Positions 16,845 through 24,329 of a stretch of DNA of 36,518 bases are shown one piece after another. The notes beneath the pieces are model-generated. The model saw only the letters and a list, made by a program, of their open reading frames with translations, made no database searches and was not told where the DNA came from. This stretch comes from an uncultured bacterium (GTDB taxonomy: Bacteria; Myxococcota_A; UBA796; CAJQPC01): contig CAJQPC010000010.1 in assembly GCA_905480105.1 (NCBI GenBank), forward strand, positions 1 through 36,518, in the 5' to 3' direction. Every line of letters begins with the position of its first letter. Position 1 is the first letter of the stretch. The position numbers and the translations under genes were made by a program.

Positions 16845-17332
16845 TTCGGCGAATACGGAATGGGAGTCAGTCCTTTTCTTAGGTACAGGGGGTGGGATGG
16901 ATCGCCCCCCTTCGTACGCTGAATTGCGTGTATTTGCACCCCAGCAGCCTCCAAGCTTCGCACCAGCTCTCGCCCTCTAGGTCTGGCTGCCTTGGCTGCC
17001 CCCCAGCAGGCTACAACCTGCTGAGCGTGTGTCGCGTGTTGGATCAAGTCGCTCGTTTTCTGGCCGACGATGTCCTGGCCTGCCGCCGCCATCTTCCACA
17101 TAGCCAGGGGAGAGGGGGTCCTGCGCGCGAAGAGGTTGAGCAGTACCAAGGACCCATGCCCCCACTGTCGGGCAAAGGCAATGCAGCGTCGCAGGGTGGG
17201 GTCATCCTGGGTGCCATCTGCCGTGCTGGGGTTCAGGCCAATGAAGCACACGCGGGTCCCCTGTGGATCCCACACGCGCAGGAGCCGGGTGCGAAACAAG
17301 CCGCATGGGGAGAGGGTCGCGCTGCGCTTCAT
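16841..17332 (-). CDS. DUF1643 family protein
   Basis: A 163-residue protein of the DUF1643 family, whose biochemical role is unknown. The diagnostic block is near residue 32: FIGLNPSTADGTQDDPTLRR, then CIAFARQWGHGSLVLLNLFA. A second typical stretch is VVACWGA, and the C-terminal half ends in HPLYLRKGLTPIPY. Length fits the family. The gene is alone on its strand; its TAG stop shares the four bases CTAA with the TAA stop of the convergent FG-GAP gene. The ATG at 17332 has no good ribosome site. DUF1643 genes are often scattered singletons in accessory DNA, so a transferred gene is possible, but base composition does not stand out. Confidence 0.88.
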   Translation of the reverse strand: MKRSATLSPCGLFRTRLLRVWDPQGTRVCFIGLNPSTADGTQDDPTLRRCIAFARQWGHGSLVLLNLFARRTPSPLAMWKMAAAGQDIVGQKTSDLIQHATHAQQVVACWGAAKAARPRGRELVRSLEAAGVQIHAIQRTKGGDPSHPLYLRKGLTPIPYSPN

Positions 17333-17581
17333 TGGCAGGAGTTTGGCATGGACAAGAGCGGCGGGGCAAAGAGCCCACCGCCCACTGGTGACCTGCCTGA
17401 GCCGGGTCAGCAGTCGCTAAGTGCGGGACTGCCGGTAAACCCCACTCAGGCCTTGTTGGTGTAGACAGGCTGTCCACCGCGCAACCTTCGATGCTCGCGC
17501 CGCCCCCTGTGGAATAATCCTTATGCTTTGAAGCTCAACTTTCTGGATCCGCATGCCGACTTCACAGGCCAGGAGAGCGCT
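17333..17581. other. Divergent intergenic region, DUF1643 / sulfotransferase
   Basis: 249 bp. It must hold the promoters of both flanking genes, but I see no pair of good -35/-10 hexamers; GAATAAT near 17512-17518 is the most AT-rich spot on the plus strand. The frame of the sulfotransferase is open from 17465, but the first part lacks a ribosome site. AGGAG at 17571-17575 lies six bases before GTG 17582 and sets that start. Confidence 0.5.
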
Positions 17582-18328
17582 GTGCCCGACACCCTTTATT
17601 TCGTTCACATCCCAAAGACTGCAGGAAGGTACTTGGTGGTGCGGGCGCTCAACCACGAGTTGATCGAATTTAAGCACCTCCCGAAAGGAAAGATTTATCG
17701 GGGTAAAGATAGGGGGAGACTATATTACGGCGGGCACAATGTCTGTCACAGCCGCCCCGTCTCATCGCTTCCCTATTTTGGTGAGTCGTGCCACAGCGAT
17801 CCGGAGTTCCAGGCCTCCCTCAGCTTTGGTATCGTGCGAAATCCCTTTGACTTGCTGGTCAGTATGTACAGCGCACGCTGGCCCTATCAGCCCAGCATCA
17901 CCACCCTGACCATGGACAGCTTCGACCGTTTCATACGGTCCTACTGTGATCCCGCCTTTCCGTGGGTAGTTCCGCTTCAGCAGCATCACCTCTTTTTTCA
18001 GGTGGTCGGCGATGACGGGACCTGTGCTGTGGATCGCTTGCTGCGCTTTGAGAACTTGGACCAGGACCTGAGTAAACTCTGCACACCCTTGGGCATTGAA
18101 CCCCAGGTTAGCAGTCCCTTTAGGCCCTCTCGTCGAGATGCTCAGCGGGATCACCGCAGCTGGTACACCGATGCGCTTCGGGAGCTGGTGCAAGAGAAGT
18201 GTCGCCTGGAACTCAAGCAGCTAGGCTACGACTTTGAAGGTCCCACTGGAGCCTTGGATGAGCAGAGCCTGGACGTGGTGCTGGACTTCGAAGCGGGTCG
18301 CAGGGCCGCCTCCACAGACAGGATCTGA
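17582..18328 (+). CDS. Sulfotransferase family protein
   Basis: A 248-residue predicted sulfotransferase that would move a sulfate from PAPS to a hydroxyl, often of a carbohydrate or lipid. The two cofactor motifs are visible: the 5'-phosphosulfate loop HIPKTAG (9-15) and the 3'-phosphate motif IVRNPFDLLVSMY starting near residue 84. The rest (LRFENLDQDLSKLC, then SSPFRPSRRDAQRDHRSWYT) follows the Sulfotransfer_2-like pattern, in which residues before the C-terminal helix touch PAPS. I chose GTG 17582, preceded by AGGAG at six bases; a TTG at 17528 would add 18 residues that do not resemble the family. It is a single gene. No PAPS synthesis genes lie in the window. The acceptor is unknown. 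Confidence 0.85.
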   Translation: MPDTLYFVHIPKTAGRYLVVRALNHELIEFKHLPKGKIYRGKDRGRLYYGGHNVCHSRPVSSLPYFGESCHSDPEFQASLSFGIVRNPFDLLVSMYSARWPYQPSITTLTMDSFDRFIRSYCDPAFPWVVPLQQHHLFFQVVGDDGTCAVDRLLRFENLDQDLSKLCTPLGIEPQVSSPFRPSRRDAQRDHRSWYTDALRELVQEKCRLELKQLGYDFEGPTGALDEQSLDVVLDFEAGRRAASTDRI

Positions 18329-18567
18329 CCGGAGCGGCGTGCAAGCCGCCCCTAGATTCTTCGATGGCCAAGGCCTAGTTTCATCGCCTCCACACCCCGG
18401 GGCAGGCGGACTACCGCTCTGTTAGGCGTGCGCTCACATGGCTTAGGCGCGTTCCTCACCCTCGAAATGTTTGCGCGTTCCTTCGTTCTCACGCCTTTCG
18501 GAGTTGCATTCCGTTGGCGCTTCCCACGAATCACCTTGCCTAACCGAGGGTGTAGCGTAGGAAGGCG
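18329..18567. other. Convergent intergenic region, sulfotransferase / mtnA, with short repeats
   Basis: 239 bp with no gene I can support; a 60-codon minus-strand frame here is Arg-rich and has no ribosome site. A small hairpin (GCGGC 18334-18338, GCCGC 18345-18349, 6-nt loop) follows the sulfotransferase stop and may be a weak terminator without a T-run. TTAGGCG occurs twice 21 bp apart (18422, 18443) and GCGCGTTCC twice 26 bp apart (18447, 18473). Confidence 0.45.
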
Positions 18568-19635
18568 TTAGCTTCGCGCCACCGAAGCAATCCCGGCCAC
18601 AGTTGCCGAGACCACGCCCTTCTCCGTGATGATCCCAGTCACCAAATCTGCTGGCGTTACGTCAAAAGCTGGATTCCTACCTGGACTTTCATTAGGAACT
18701 GTACGCACCCGCATAAAAGTGCCATCGTCCGACCAACCCCAGGTAAAACGAACCTCGTCTGGGCTACGCTCTTCGATTGGGATGTTCGCACCGGTGGGAC
18801 AATCGGGATCGATGGTGGTGGTGGGCGCGGCAACGTAGAAAGGAATGCCGCTGGCCCGGGCTGCGAGGGCTGATGTGTAGGTTCCGATCTTGTTGGCCAC
18901 GTCGCCATTGGCAGCGATGCGGTCAGAGCCGACAATGACCATGTCGATCTGGCCTGTACGCATGTAGTGGCCGGTGGCGTTGTCGCAGATCACAGCATGG
19001 TCCACACCCTCCATGGCCAGCTCCCAGGCAGTCAGGCGCGCACCCTGGCTTCGGGGGCGGGTCTCGTCTACCCACACGAAGGGCTTCTTGCCTTCGCGGT
19101 GCGCGACGTAGATGGGGGAGATGGCACTTCCCCAGTTCACAAAGGCCAGCCAGCCAGCGTTGCAGTGGGTGCTGATGCGCCCCTTGTCGGGGATGAGTGG
19201 TGCACCGTGCTCGCCGATCGCGCGGCAGCAGGCAGCGTCGTCGTCGGCCAGGTCCATAGCGGCGGCAACTGCGGCGTCCCTGGCAGCTTGGATGTTGTCG
19301 CCCTGTGCCTGAATGGCCTCGAGAATGGTCTTCACGGCGTAGAAGAGGTTCTGGGCCGTGGGACGGGTGGCGTGGATCACGTCGGCAGCTTTGGCCATGT
19401 CCTGGTGGAAGGTGGCCGCGTCAGCGCTGAGTGCAGCCTGAGCCATGGCAAAGCCTGCAGTGGCTCCGATGGCCCCAGCGCCGCGCACCTGCATGGTGGT
19501 GATGGCCCGCGCGGTGTCCCGGTAGTCATGCAGGTCTAGGATCTCAAAACGGTGGGGTAGGAGCGGCTGGTTGATCATACGAACCGTGCCGGCCTGCATC
19601 CAGACGGTGCGGGTAGGGGTGCCGTTTACGTTCAC
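18568..19635 (-). CDS. mtnA: S-methyl-5-thioribose-1-phosphate isomerase
   Basis: A 355-residue aldose-ketose isomerase of the methionine salvage pathway, converting 5-methylthioribose-1-phosphate to 5-methylthioribulose-1-phosphate in the cytoplasm. It belongs to the eIF2B-alpha/beta/delta-like family. Clear MtnA signatures are QVRGAGAIGATAG (49-61), the catalytic Cys158 in THCNAGWLA, DETRPRSQGARLTAWEL (190-206), and the catalytic Asp238 in GSDRIAANGDVANKIGTY. The end, GRNPAFDVTPADLVTGIITE, is typical of the MtnA branch. The start is GTG at 19635, overlapping the stop of the upstream exported-protein gene as GTGA. No other salvage genes (mtnB, mtnC, mtnD, mtnK, mtnP) lie in the window, so the operon partners are unusual for this enzyme. 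Confidence 0.96.
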   Translation of the reverse strand: MNVNGTPTRTVWMQAGTVRMINQPLLPHRFEILDLHDYRDTARAITTMQVRGAGAIGATAGFAMAQAALSADAATFHQDMAKAADVIHATRPTAQNLFYAVKTILEAIQAQGDNIQAARDAAVAAAMDLADDDAACCRAIGEHGAPLIPDKGRISTHCNAGWLAFVNWGSAISPIYVAHREGKKPFVWVDETRPRSQGARLTAWELAMEGVDHAVICDNATGHYMRTGQIDMVIVGSDRIAANGDVANKIGTYTSALAARASGIPFYVAAPTTTIDPDCPTGANIPIEERSPDEVRFTWGWSDDGTFMRVRTVPNESPGRNPAFDVTPADLVTGIITEKGVVSATVAGIASVARS

Positions 19636-20459
19636 AGTGGGGCCTGTTCTGGGGAGAAGAGTTCGCCGACCACTTGGCGCAGGAAGGCCTGGGCCAAAGC
19701 CTTGGCTGCAGCATCGGCCGCGTCGCGAAAGGCTTGGTCTGGCGAGGTGGGTGTGGAGAAGCCTTGAGCGCTCAGCGGGCTGCGTTCGCGGTTTAGGGCG
19801 GTGTACTCAATCGGTCCGGTGGTCATGTTCAAGGTGACTTCGTGGAAGTTCATGCGGCTGGTGCGGCGAATGCTGGCGCTCTGGTTGCCGCTGACAGTGA
19901 AGTAGATGCTGGCGTTGGCTGCATCGGCCTGGTCCGGCAGGGAGACTTTAAAGCCCATGTCCCCAATGTGGCGACGCAACAGCTCCTCGACCAGAGCGGC
20001 ATCGTCCACCTTCAGTTCATCCACGCGCACGGTCACGGTGCGCACGGCTTCTAGATTCTGTCGTGACGAGGGATTGGAGACCAGGAGGAGCCAAGCCTGG
20101 CTCAGGTCAGGGAGCGGCAGCTGGAGGTCGGAACTACTGGCCTCGATGGTGAGGACAGCCCTGGCGTATGCGATGGGGTCACTCTCGGCCAATCCTGGTT
20201 TGGACTCCTTTAGTACTACCAGTGCTCTCTCCCCTTGAATCAGGGGAATGGCCAAGCTCAGCTTGCGCGTGTTGGCCTCTTTTAGGCACACGTCCCAGAC
20301 AGCGAGTTCCTCCTGGGGAAAGCCTTTGAATTCCGAGGCGCGGGTGCGACAAATCAGGAGATGGCGATCGGCATCCTGACGCTGCTCCACCACGGAGTCC
20401 TGAGGTGCGGGCGAGGGCGTTGACTGTGCAGAGAGCAGGGTCAGAAATAGAGAAATCAC
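19632..20459 (-). CDS. Exported protein of unknown function
   Basis: A 275-residue protein I do not recognise. The longer open frame reaches 20540, but the GTG at 20459 overlaps the upstream stop (GTGA) and starts a signal peptide (MISLFLTLLSAQS), so I take that. The mature part has no Cys lipobox. It contains alternating beta stretches (RTVTVRVDELKVDDAALVEE, ASIYFTVSGNQS, EVTLNMTTGPIEYTALN) and an Ala-rich helix at the end (AFRDAADAAAKALAQAF). The pattern recalls outer-membrane assembly-type periplasmic lipoproteins with a conserved helix after beta strands, but I cannot name a family. It lies between an LpxH-like phosphoesterase and mtnA with overlaps on both sides. Confidence 0.75.
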   Translation of the reverse strand: MISLFLTLLSAQSTPSPAPQDSVVEQRQDADRHLLICRTRASEFKGFPQEELAVWDVCLKEANTRKLSLAIPLIQGERALVVLKESKPGLAESDPIAYARAVLTIEASSSDLQLPLPDLSQAWLLLVSNPSSRQNLEAVRTVTVRVDELKVDDAALVEELLRRHIGDMGFKVSLPDQADAANASIYFTVSGNQSASIRRTSRMNFHEVTLNMTTGPIEYTALNRERSPLSAQGFSTPTSPDQAFRDAADAAAKALAQAFLRQVVGELFSPEQAPL

Positions 20460-21499
20460 TTGGCCTTCCTGGATTGGGCCGAATCGGGAGTGGGTTCCGC
20501 CACACGGTACCGCAGCCAGCCCATGTAGTTTTGCTCCCACCAGTCATCGAAGCTCAGGTTGTCAAAGTCGCCGCGCAAGAGCGGTTGATAGAGTTCATCT
20601 GCCCATTCGCGTCCGGAAATCCAGTCCCTTAGCTCAATCTGCTCGTCTTCGATACGCAGGAATGTGGCCGATCGGAAGGTCCAGGAGCCGGTGTTGGCGT
20701 AGCGGCGGCCGCCAGGAAGATTCACGATACCGGGCAGGTGGCTGTGGCCGCTGACCACCAGCTCGTAGGGGCCAGTCTCCACCGCGTGGCGGGCCTGCTT
20801 CCAGATTCCGCCGGGGTCGCCGACTTGTCCCAGCATCCAGTAGCGAATCTTGGCCTCCACCGCAGAAGTGCGGTCTCCCCCCAACAGCTTGTCCATGAGT
20901 TCGGCTTGAACGCGCTTGAAGAAGATCGCTTTGTGAAACACCCAAAAGCTCAAACGATTCCACCGGGTGTAGAAGTGCTGGAGGGGCAAGCGGATCCAGG
21001 TCTTGAGCAGTCGCTCGACCAGGTGGTGCATCTTGGTTCGCCACTCGCTTCCGTCGATGTCCACTCCGATGACCTGGTCGAACTCATAGCCGTGCAGGAT
21101 CAGGGTCTTCTGACCGATCTCCACACCGTGCACGACTGGGATGCGAAGCATGTCTGTGTAGAACTGCAGGTCGTGATCGTGGTTGCCCAGTACATAGAAG
21201 AGGCGATCCTTGGCGGCCAAGGCCGAAAAGGCACCGAGCACCTTGCCGTGGGCCCGTAGGATCTTGGTGAAGAACCAGGCCTGGGAGAAGTCCACTGCGT
21301 CTCCCGCAACGACAAGAGTGGCATCCTCAATGTCGACCATCTTGATAAAATCAAGGAGGTAGTTGTCTTTTGCGGCGAAGGTGTCCGAAAATGTGCCGTC
21401 ACCCAGGTGCAGGTCGGAGATAACGTAGACCACCCGCTCAGGGTCGATACGCACATTGCGCCGCCGGACGGCGACCTGGGACCACTCAAAGGCGTGCAT
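20456..21499 (-). CDS. Calcineurin-like metallophosphoesterase, LpxH-like
   Basis: A 347-residue metallophosphoesterase. All five metal-binding blocks of the calcineurin-like fold are present: SDLHLGD (28-34), GDAVDF (66-71), GNHDHD (105-110), HGYEFD, and GHSHLP. The order and the HGxEFD block resemble UDP-2,3-diacylglucosamine hydrolase LpxH of lipid A synthesis, but this protein is about 100 residues longer. The extra part is a basic, aromatic-rich helical insert (RLLKTWIRLPLQHFYTRWNR) between the fourth and fifth blocks, which could sit on the membrane. An LpxH role is inference; other membrane-phospholipid or nucleotide phosphatases share these motifs. It heads a three-gene overlapping minus-strand operon. 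Only 30 bp separate its ATG from divergent engB. Confidence 0.88.
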   Translation of the reverse strand: MHAFEWSQVAVRRRNVRIDPERVVYVISDLHLGDGTFSDTFAAKDNYLLDFIKMVDIEDATLVVAGDAVDFSQAWFFTKILRAHGKVLGAFSALAAKDRLFYVLGNHDHDLQFYTDMLRIPVVHGVEIGQKTLILHGYEFDQVIGVDIDGSEWRTKMHHLVERLLKTWIRLPLQHFYTRWNRLSFWVFHKAIFFKRVQAELMDKLLGGDRTSAVEAKIRYWMLGQVGDPGGIWKQARHAVETGPYELVVSGHSHLPGIVNLPGGRRYANTGSWTFRSATFLRIEDEQIELRDWISGREWADELYQPLLRGDFDNLSFDDWWEQNYMGWLRYRVAEPTPDSAQSRKAK

Positions 21500-21529
21500 T
21501 ACCCCTCCTGTAGCGCTAAACCGCGCCCC

Positions 21530-22168
21530 ATGACGAAAGCATCTTCAAACTTAAAGCCGATGAAGACATACGGTGGCGGGCGAGTAGGCCTGTTGGGCAG
21601 CTTTCCGAAGCTCGCTTCAATGCCGCGTACGACCTTTCCGGAGATTGCCTTTGCCGGGCGCTCCAACGTTGGCAAGTCTTCAGCCATCAATCGACTCCTG
21701 GGGACCAAAAAGGTTGCTCGGGTCTCTGGCACGCCGGGTCGCACCCAGCTCATGAACTTGTTTACGATCGAGGAGCGCCTGATCTTCGCTGATTTGCCCG
21801 GATACGGCTTTGCCAAGGTCCCCGCGCGGGTCAAGGACAACTGGAAGGCCATGATCGAGGGCTACTTGGGAGGCCGGGAGCACCTCAAGTTGGTGGTGGT
21901 CCTGGTGGACTCAAGGCACGGTCCGCAGACCTTGGATGCGGAGATGATCTGGGGCTTACGCCAGGCCAGCCTGCCCGTTCTGGTGCTCGCGACCAAGGTA
22001 GACAAGCTCAAACGCAGCAAGCGTGCCGCGGCCATCAAGGCTCTTCGGGAGCCCTTGGGGTTGACCACCAAGTCGCTAATCGCCTTCAGCTCGGTGGAGG
22101 GTTGGGGCGAAAAGGAGACCTGGAAGGTCTTTAATGATGTGGCCGCAGGCAGAGCGCTGGAGATTTAA
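21530..22168 (+). CDS. engB: Ribosome biogenesis GTP-binding protein EngB (YsxC/YihA)
   Basis: A 212-residue TRAFAC-class GTPase needed for assembly of the large ribosomal subunit. The G motifs are visible: G1 GRSNVGKS (43-50), G2 in SGTPGRTQ with Thr68, G3 DLPGYGFAKV (88-97), G4 TKVDK, and a late SSVEGWG as G5. Length is normal for the family. The start at ATG 21530 leaves a short N-terminal tail; ATG 21560 is an alternative, and neither has a clear ribosome site. It is followed four bases later by rlmE, a 23S rRNA methyltransferase, which makes a two-gene large-subunit maturation unit. Confidence 0.95.
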   Translation: MTKASSNLKPMKTYGGGRVGLLGSFPKLASMPRTTFPEIAFAGRSNVGKSSAINRLLGTKKVARVSGTPGRTQLMNLFTIEERLIFADLPGYGFAKVPARVKDNWKAMIEGYLGGREHLKLVVVLVDSRHGPQTLDAEMIWGLRQASLPVLVLATKVDKLKRSKRAAAIKALREPLGLTTKSLIAFSSVEGWGEKETWKVFNDVAAGRALEI

Positions 22169-22172
22169 GTTC

Positions 22173-22796
22173 ATGTCGCGAAAGACAAAGGGCGGCGGAG
22201 GGAGCGCTTATCGTGGCGATCGCTTCACGAAACAGGCCAAGGCACAGGGCTACACGGCGCGTTCCGTGTTCAAGCTGGAGGAGATCGACCGCAAAGCGGG
22301 CCTGATCAAGCGGGGCATGGCGGTGGTTGACTTGGGCTGTTTTCCGGGCTCTTGGACCCGCTACGTCGCTCAGCGAGTGGGCGTGAAGGGACACGTGGTT
22401 GGGGTAGACCTGGAGGCGCCCCAAGGCGTCGTCGGCAACTTTATCGTGCGTTCGGTCTACGAGGTGGAGCCCGAAGAGCTGCTGGATGCCATTGGCGGCA
22501 AGGCCGATGTTGTGCTCAGCGACATGGCCCAGAGCACCACTGGCCAAAAGGACATGGATCACCTGCGTCAGATCAGCCTGGTCGAACGCGCTCATTGGTT
22601 AGCCCAGCGGGTGCTCAAGCCGGGTGGTTCCATCGTCTACAAGGTCTTTGACGGTGGCGATGCCAATGCGTGTATCGCGGCTATCAAGAGAGATTTTGAG
22701 ACCCTAAAGCGCTACAAGCCCGAGGCGGTACGCAGCGTGAGTCGGGAGTTCTTTGTGGCGGGGACCGGGTTCCGAGGCTTCTCCGAGGAGGAGTAG
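22173..22796 (+). CDS. rlmE: 23S rRNA 2'-O-ribose methyltransferase RlmE (FtsJ/RrmJ)
   Basis: A 207-residue SAM-dependent methyltransferase that, in the known family, methylates the 2'-O of U2552 in the A loop of 23S rRNA late in subunit assembly. The K-D-K-E catalytic set is in place: Lys34 (SVFKLEE), Asp117 (LSDMAQ), Lys157 (VYKVFD) and Glu192 (SREFFVAGTGF). The SAM loop reads VDLGCFPGSW (52-61). The N-terminus has a basic, Gly-rich tail (MSRKTKGGGG) typical of RNA binding. ATG 22173 follows GGAG at about 10 bases, four bases after the engB stop. The convergent neighbour pepA ends about 90 bp downstream. Confidence 0.95.
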   Translation: MSRKTKGGGGSAYRGDRFTKQAKAQGYTARSVFKLEEIDRKAGLIKRGMAVVDLGCFPGSWTRYVAQRVGVKGHVVGVDLEAPQGVVGNFIVRSVYEVEPEELLDAIGGKADVVLSDMAQSTTGQKDMDHLRQISLVERAHWLAQRVLKPGGSIVYKVFDGGDANACIAAIKRDFETLKRYKPEAVRSVSREFFVAGTGFRGFSEEE

Positions 22797-22816
22797 GCAA
22801 GCTGTGGGTTGAGCCC

Positions 22817-22849
22817 AAAACAGAAACACCCAGGCCTGTGGCCCGGGTG
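22817..22849 (-). terminator. Intrinsic terminator of the pseudokinase-pepA operon
   Basis: Positions 22827-22836 and 22840-22849 form a 10-bp GC-rich stem with one A/C mismatch and a 3-nt loop. On the minus strand the stem is followed directly by TTTCTGTTTT (22817-22826), a good T-tract. It lies about 40 bp past the pepA stop. On the plus strand there is no T-run after the stem, so it would act poorly for rlmE. Confidence 0.75.
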
Positions 22850-22866
22850 CACTGTCAGGGGGGGGC

Positions 22867-22901
22867 GCTCAGATGGAGCGCAGCGGCTCAGATGGAGCGC
22901 A
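22867..22901. repeat. 16-bp tandem duplication spanning the pepA stop
   Basis: GCTCAGATGGAGCGCA occurs at 22867-22882 and again at 22886-22901, 19 bp apart. The second copy contains the last codons (Arg-Ser-Ile) and TGA stop of pepA, and the first repeats them just beyond the stop. Confidence 0.8.
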
Positions 22902-24321
22902 ACCAGTTCAGCAGGGTCACAACCTGTGGACCGGCGCCACCCTTCTCCAGGTGCTTCTGGGGCGAAGACAAAAACGCGGGTCCAGCAATGTCCAGGTGAG
23001 CCCAGATCTTGCCCTTGGCTACGAAGTTCTGGAGGAACAGGCCGGCGGTGATGCTGCCAGCGGAGCGGCCACCCACATTCTTGATGTCGGCGATGTCTGA
23101 CTTGAGCAGTTCGTTGTAGGACTCCTCGAGGGGCATGTGCCAGGAACCCTCACCAGCGGCCTTGGCTTGTGCCAGGAGCTCGCCGGCAAAGTCGTCATCG
23201 TTGCTGTACAAGGCGGTGTACTTCTCGCCCACAGCCACGACTGCGGCTCCGGTCAGGGTAGCCAGGTCGACCACGTGGGTGACCTCGTCCATCTTCCCGA
23301 CGTAGCAGAGGCAGTCGGCCAGGACCAAGCGGCCCTCTGCGTCGGTGTTGTGAATTTCAACGGTGGTGCCGTTGTTGAAGGTGAGCACGTCGCCGAGCTT
23401 GTAGGAGTTGCCGGCCAGCATGTTCTCTGCGGCGCCGAATATGCCATGCACGGTCACGTTCAGGCCCAGCTTCTCCACTGCGCTCATCACGCCGATGACT
23501 GCTGCAGCGCCGCCCATGTCGCACTTCATGGTGATCATGCCGCCGCTGGGCTTGATGCTCAATCCGCCCGCATCGAAGGTCACGCCCTTGCCCACCAGAG
23601 CAATGTTGCCCTTGGACTCGCCAGCGGGGGTGTAGGTCATGTGCACAAAACGGGGCTTGCGGTCGGAACCTTGGCCCACGGCTGTGGTGCCAACCATGCC
23701 GGCGGTCTTCAGGCGGTCGTGGTCCCAGACGTCGACCTGAAGGCGGTCGGTGCCCAGCTGGGTTGCGGCTTGGGCCAGGGTCTCTGGGTAGATGTCGTCG
23801 GGTGGGTCGTTGATCAGGTCGCGGGCCAAGCTGCGGGCCTGTCCGAGGGTCAGTCCTGTCAGTAGGTCAGACTCGGGTGCGTCCAGTCCGTGGACAGCGA
23901 AGCTCTCCAGTGCTGCGGTGCGGCGCGCTTCGGGAAGGTAGCGGTCGTAGCGGTAGTTGCCGGCCACGATGCCCTCTCCGATGGCCTCGGCATGTGCCTT
24001 GCCTCCACCCTGGAAGTTGATGTCGAGGGTGGTCAAGCCCTTCTTGCGGGCAAAGGTGCTCGCGGCACCTGCAGCGAGGCGTGCACCGTTGGCGTCGCCG
24101 GTGCCTGCACCGAAGAGTCCGACCCATTGGGCGCCCATCTTGCCCAGACTGCGGACGGTCAGGGAGCTACCGGCAGCGGCCTTGAACTTCTCGTCGGCCA
24201 CGAGGGCGCTCAGAGCGCCATTGAATGAGGCGTCCAGATCGGCTGGGATGCTCATGTTGTCCTGTGTCAGGACGACGGCGTGCAGGGCTGGGTTGCTCAG
24301 TGGAGCGGAGGCGATCTTCAT
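22888..24321 (-). CDS. pepA: Leucyl aminopeptidase (M17 family)
   Basis: A 477-residue cytoplasmic M17 aminopeptidase that releases N-terminal residues from peptides using two metal ions and usually forms a hexamer. The catalytic half is typical: GKGVTFDAGGLSIKPS with the first Lys and Asp ligands, MKCDMGGAAAV, the signature NTDAEGRLVLADCL with Asp and Glu ligands and catalytic Arg, and GRSAGSITAGLFLQNFV then WAHLDIAG near the C-terminus. The N-domain (about 1-150) is more divergent, as usual. The ATG at 24321 lies eight bases after the stop of the upstream pseudokinase gene, so the two are likely cotranscribed. In Escherichia coli PepA also binds DNA; nothing here shows that. Confidence 0.96.
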   Translation of the reverse strand: MKIASAPLSNPALHAVVLTQDNMSIPADLDASFNGALSALVADEKFKAAAGSSLTVRSLGKMGAQWVGLFGAGTGDANGARLAAGAASTFARKKGLTTLDINFQGGGKAHAEAIGEGIVAGNYRYDRYLPEARRTAALESFAVHGLDAPESDLLTGLTLGQARSLARDLINDPPDDIYPETLAQAATQLGTDRLQVDVWDHDRLKTAGMVGTTAVGQGSDRKPRFVHMTYTPAGESKGNIALVGKGVTFDAGGLSIKPSGGMITMKCDMGGAAAVIGVMSAVEKLGLNVTVHGIFGAAENMLAGNSYKLGDVLTFNNGTTVEIHNTDAEGRLVLADCLCYVGKMDEVTHVVDLATLTGAAVVAVGEKYTALYSNDDDFAGELLAQAKAAGEGSWHMPLEESYNELLKSDIADIKNVGGRSAGSITAGLFLQNFVAKGKIWAHLDIAGPAFLSSPQKHLEKGGAGPQVVTLLNWLRSI

Positions 24322-24329
24322 AAAATGAC

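Noticed and set aside
17528-17581. TTG start of the sulfotransferase
   Set aside because: It has no ribosome site, while GTG 17582 has AGGAG at ideal spacing and puts the HIPKTAG loop at the usual distance from the N-terminus.
18352-18534. 60-codon minus-strand frame in the sulfotransferase/mtnA gap
   Set aside because: Arg-rich composition, no ribosome site and no recognisable motif; best explained by GC-rich noncoding DNA.
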